Of a stretch of DNA of 64,000 nt, positions 63,897 through 64,000 are shown in pieces. Below the pieces are notes generated by a model. That model was given only the letters and a program-made list of their open reading frames with translations. It had not been told where the DNA came from and did no database searches. Numbering within the stretch: position 1 is the first letter of the stretch; each line of letters opens with the position of its first letter. The stretch is taken from contig NZ_CP033932.1 of the NCBI RefSeq assembly GCF_003815975.1, forward strand, positions 2,461,501 through 2,525,500. Direction: 5' to 3'. Source of the stretch: Chryseobacterium bernardetii. Its GTDB lineage: Bacteria > Bacteroidota > Bacteroidia > Flavobacteriales > Weeksellaceae. The translations under genes and the position numbers were made by a program.

Positions 63897-64000
63897 GTGA
63901 AAAAAATAGCTTACATAGAAATAGATACCCATGCAGAAATAGCACAGGCTTTCATGAATATTATGGAAGGGTCCCTACATTTCAGTGTAGATTATTATTT
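63897..64000 (+). CDS. Partial gene, 3' end beyond window
   Basis: GTG at 63,897 opens a frame reading KKIAYIEIDTHAEIAQAFMN, then IMEGSLHFSVDYY, to the window edge. Downstream of the glycosyltransferase by 58 bp, same strand. Too short to name; its position suggests a surface-polysaccharide gene. Confidence 0.5.
   Translation, partial: MKKIAYIEIDTHAEIAQAFMNIMEGSLHFSVDYY

Overview
The window looks like a Bacteroidota genome, most likely a Flavobacteriia/Weeksellaceae member such as Chryseobacterium. This rests on AT-rich DNA, SusC/SusD pairs with ECF sigma/FecR control, TAnnTTTG-type promoter elements, starts without Shine-Dalgarno sites, and the style of the housekeeping genes at the right end. 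This is inference from sequence alone. Nearly everything from base 1 to about 59,940 is accessory DNA. Host DNA begins at a tRNA-Arg/Pro/Ser operon (59,943-60,279) and continues with an amidase lipoprotein, aspartate ammonia-lyase and a glycosyltransferase.

Left to right: (A) 1-11,097 holds a module with an AraC-like regulator end, a MauE-propeller membrane protein and a tiny cysteine-containing secreted protein (DUF6520-like). These converge on an operon of ECF sigma, FecR, SusC, SusD and a secreted S9 peptidase. (B) 11,718-17,697 is a polymorphic-toxin locus: two paralogous transglutaminase-like secreted proteins flank a short Rhs-core toxin with a Tox-REase-7-like nuclease end and several putative immunity genes. 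(C) 17,746-24,528 is an SOS-type mutagenesis cassette (S24 repressor, Y-family polymerase, DnaE-type polymerase), followed by a DUF2383 protein, a methyltransferase and a duplicated dnaE 3' end. (D) 24,865-27,883 is a lipoprotein with a papain-like C-terminal domain and three tandem small membrane-protein genes, one truncated, that look like immunity genes. (E) 28,124-39,821 is a second copy of the module A layout in mirror orientation: sigma, FecR, SusC, SusD and TlpA thioredoxin converging on a DUF6520-like peptide, MauE, a small lipoprotein and a divergent membrane-bound TPR-AraC regulator. A 21-bp sequence repeats three times around this last regulatory block.

(F) 40,449-45,475 is an orphan VgrG / PAAR-like / effector island of Bacteroidota T6SS type; its effector has a C-terminal domain resembling GIY-YIG (URI) nuclease toxins. 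(G) 45,660-52,927 is a minus-strand PRTRC plasmid/ICE maintenance operon ending in DUF932 and SSB genes, with an approximately 0.8 kb gene-free region of hairpins upstream. (H) 53,788-59,940 carries a tyrosine recombinase, an orphan PAS histidine kinase, a small conserved-looking ORF and a large serine recombinase. The serine recombinase reading frame runs antisense through the host tRNA terminator and tRNA genes, which marks the right boundary of the mobile element. No relaxase, coupling protein or mating-pore genes lie in the window, so the left end and any transfer genes must be outside it.

The strongest candidate for an undescribed system is the pair of mirrored modules A and E. Each links a small cysteine-containing secreted protein and a MauE-type redox membrane protein to a SusCD transporter that is followed by a periplasmic processing enzyme (S9 peptidase in A, TlpA thioredoxin in E) under sigma/anti-sigma control. 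Each pair of arms is separated by one bidirectional terminator.
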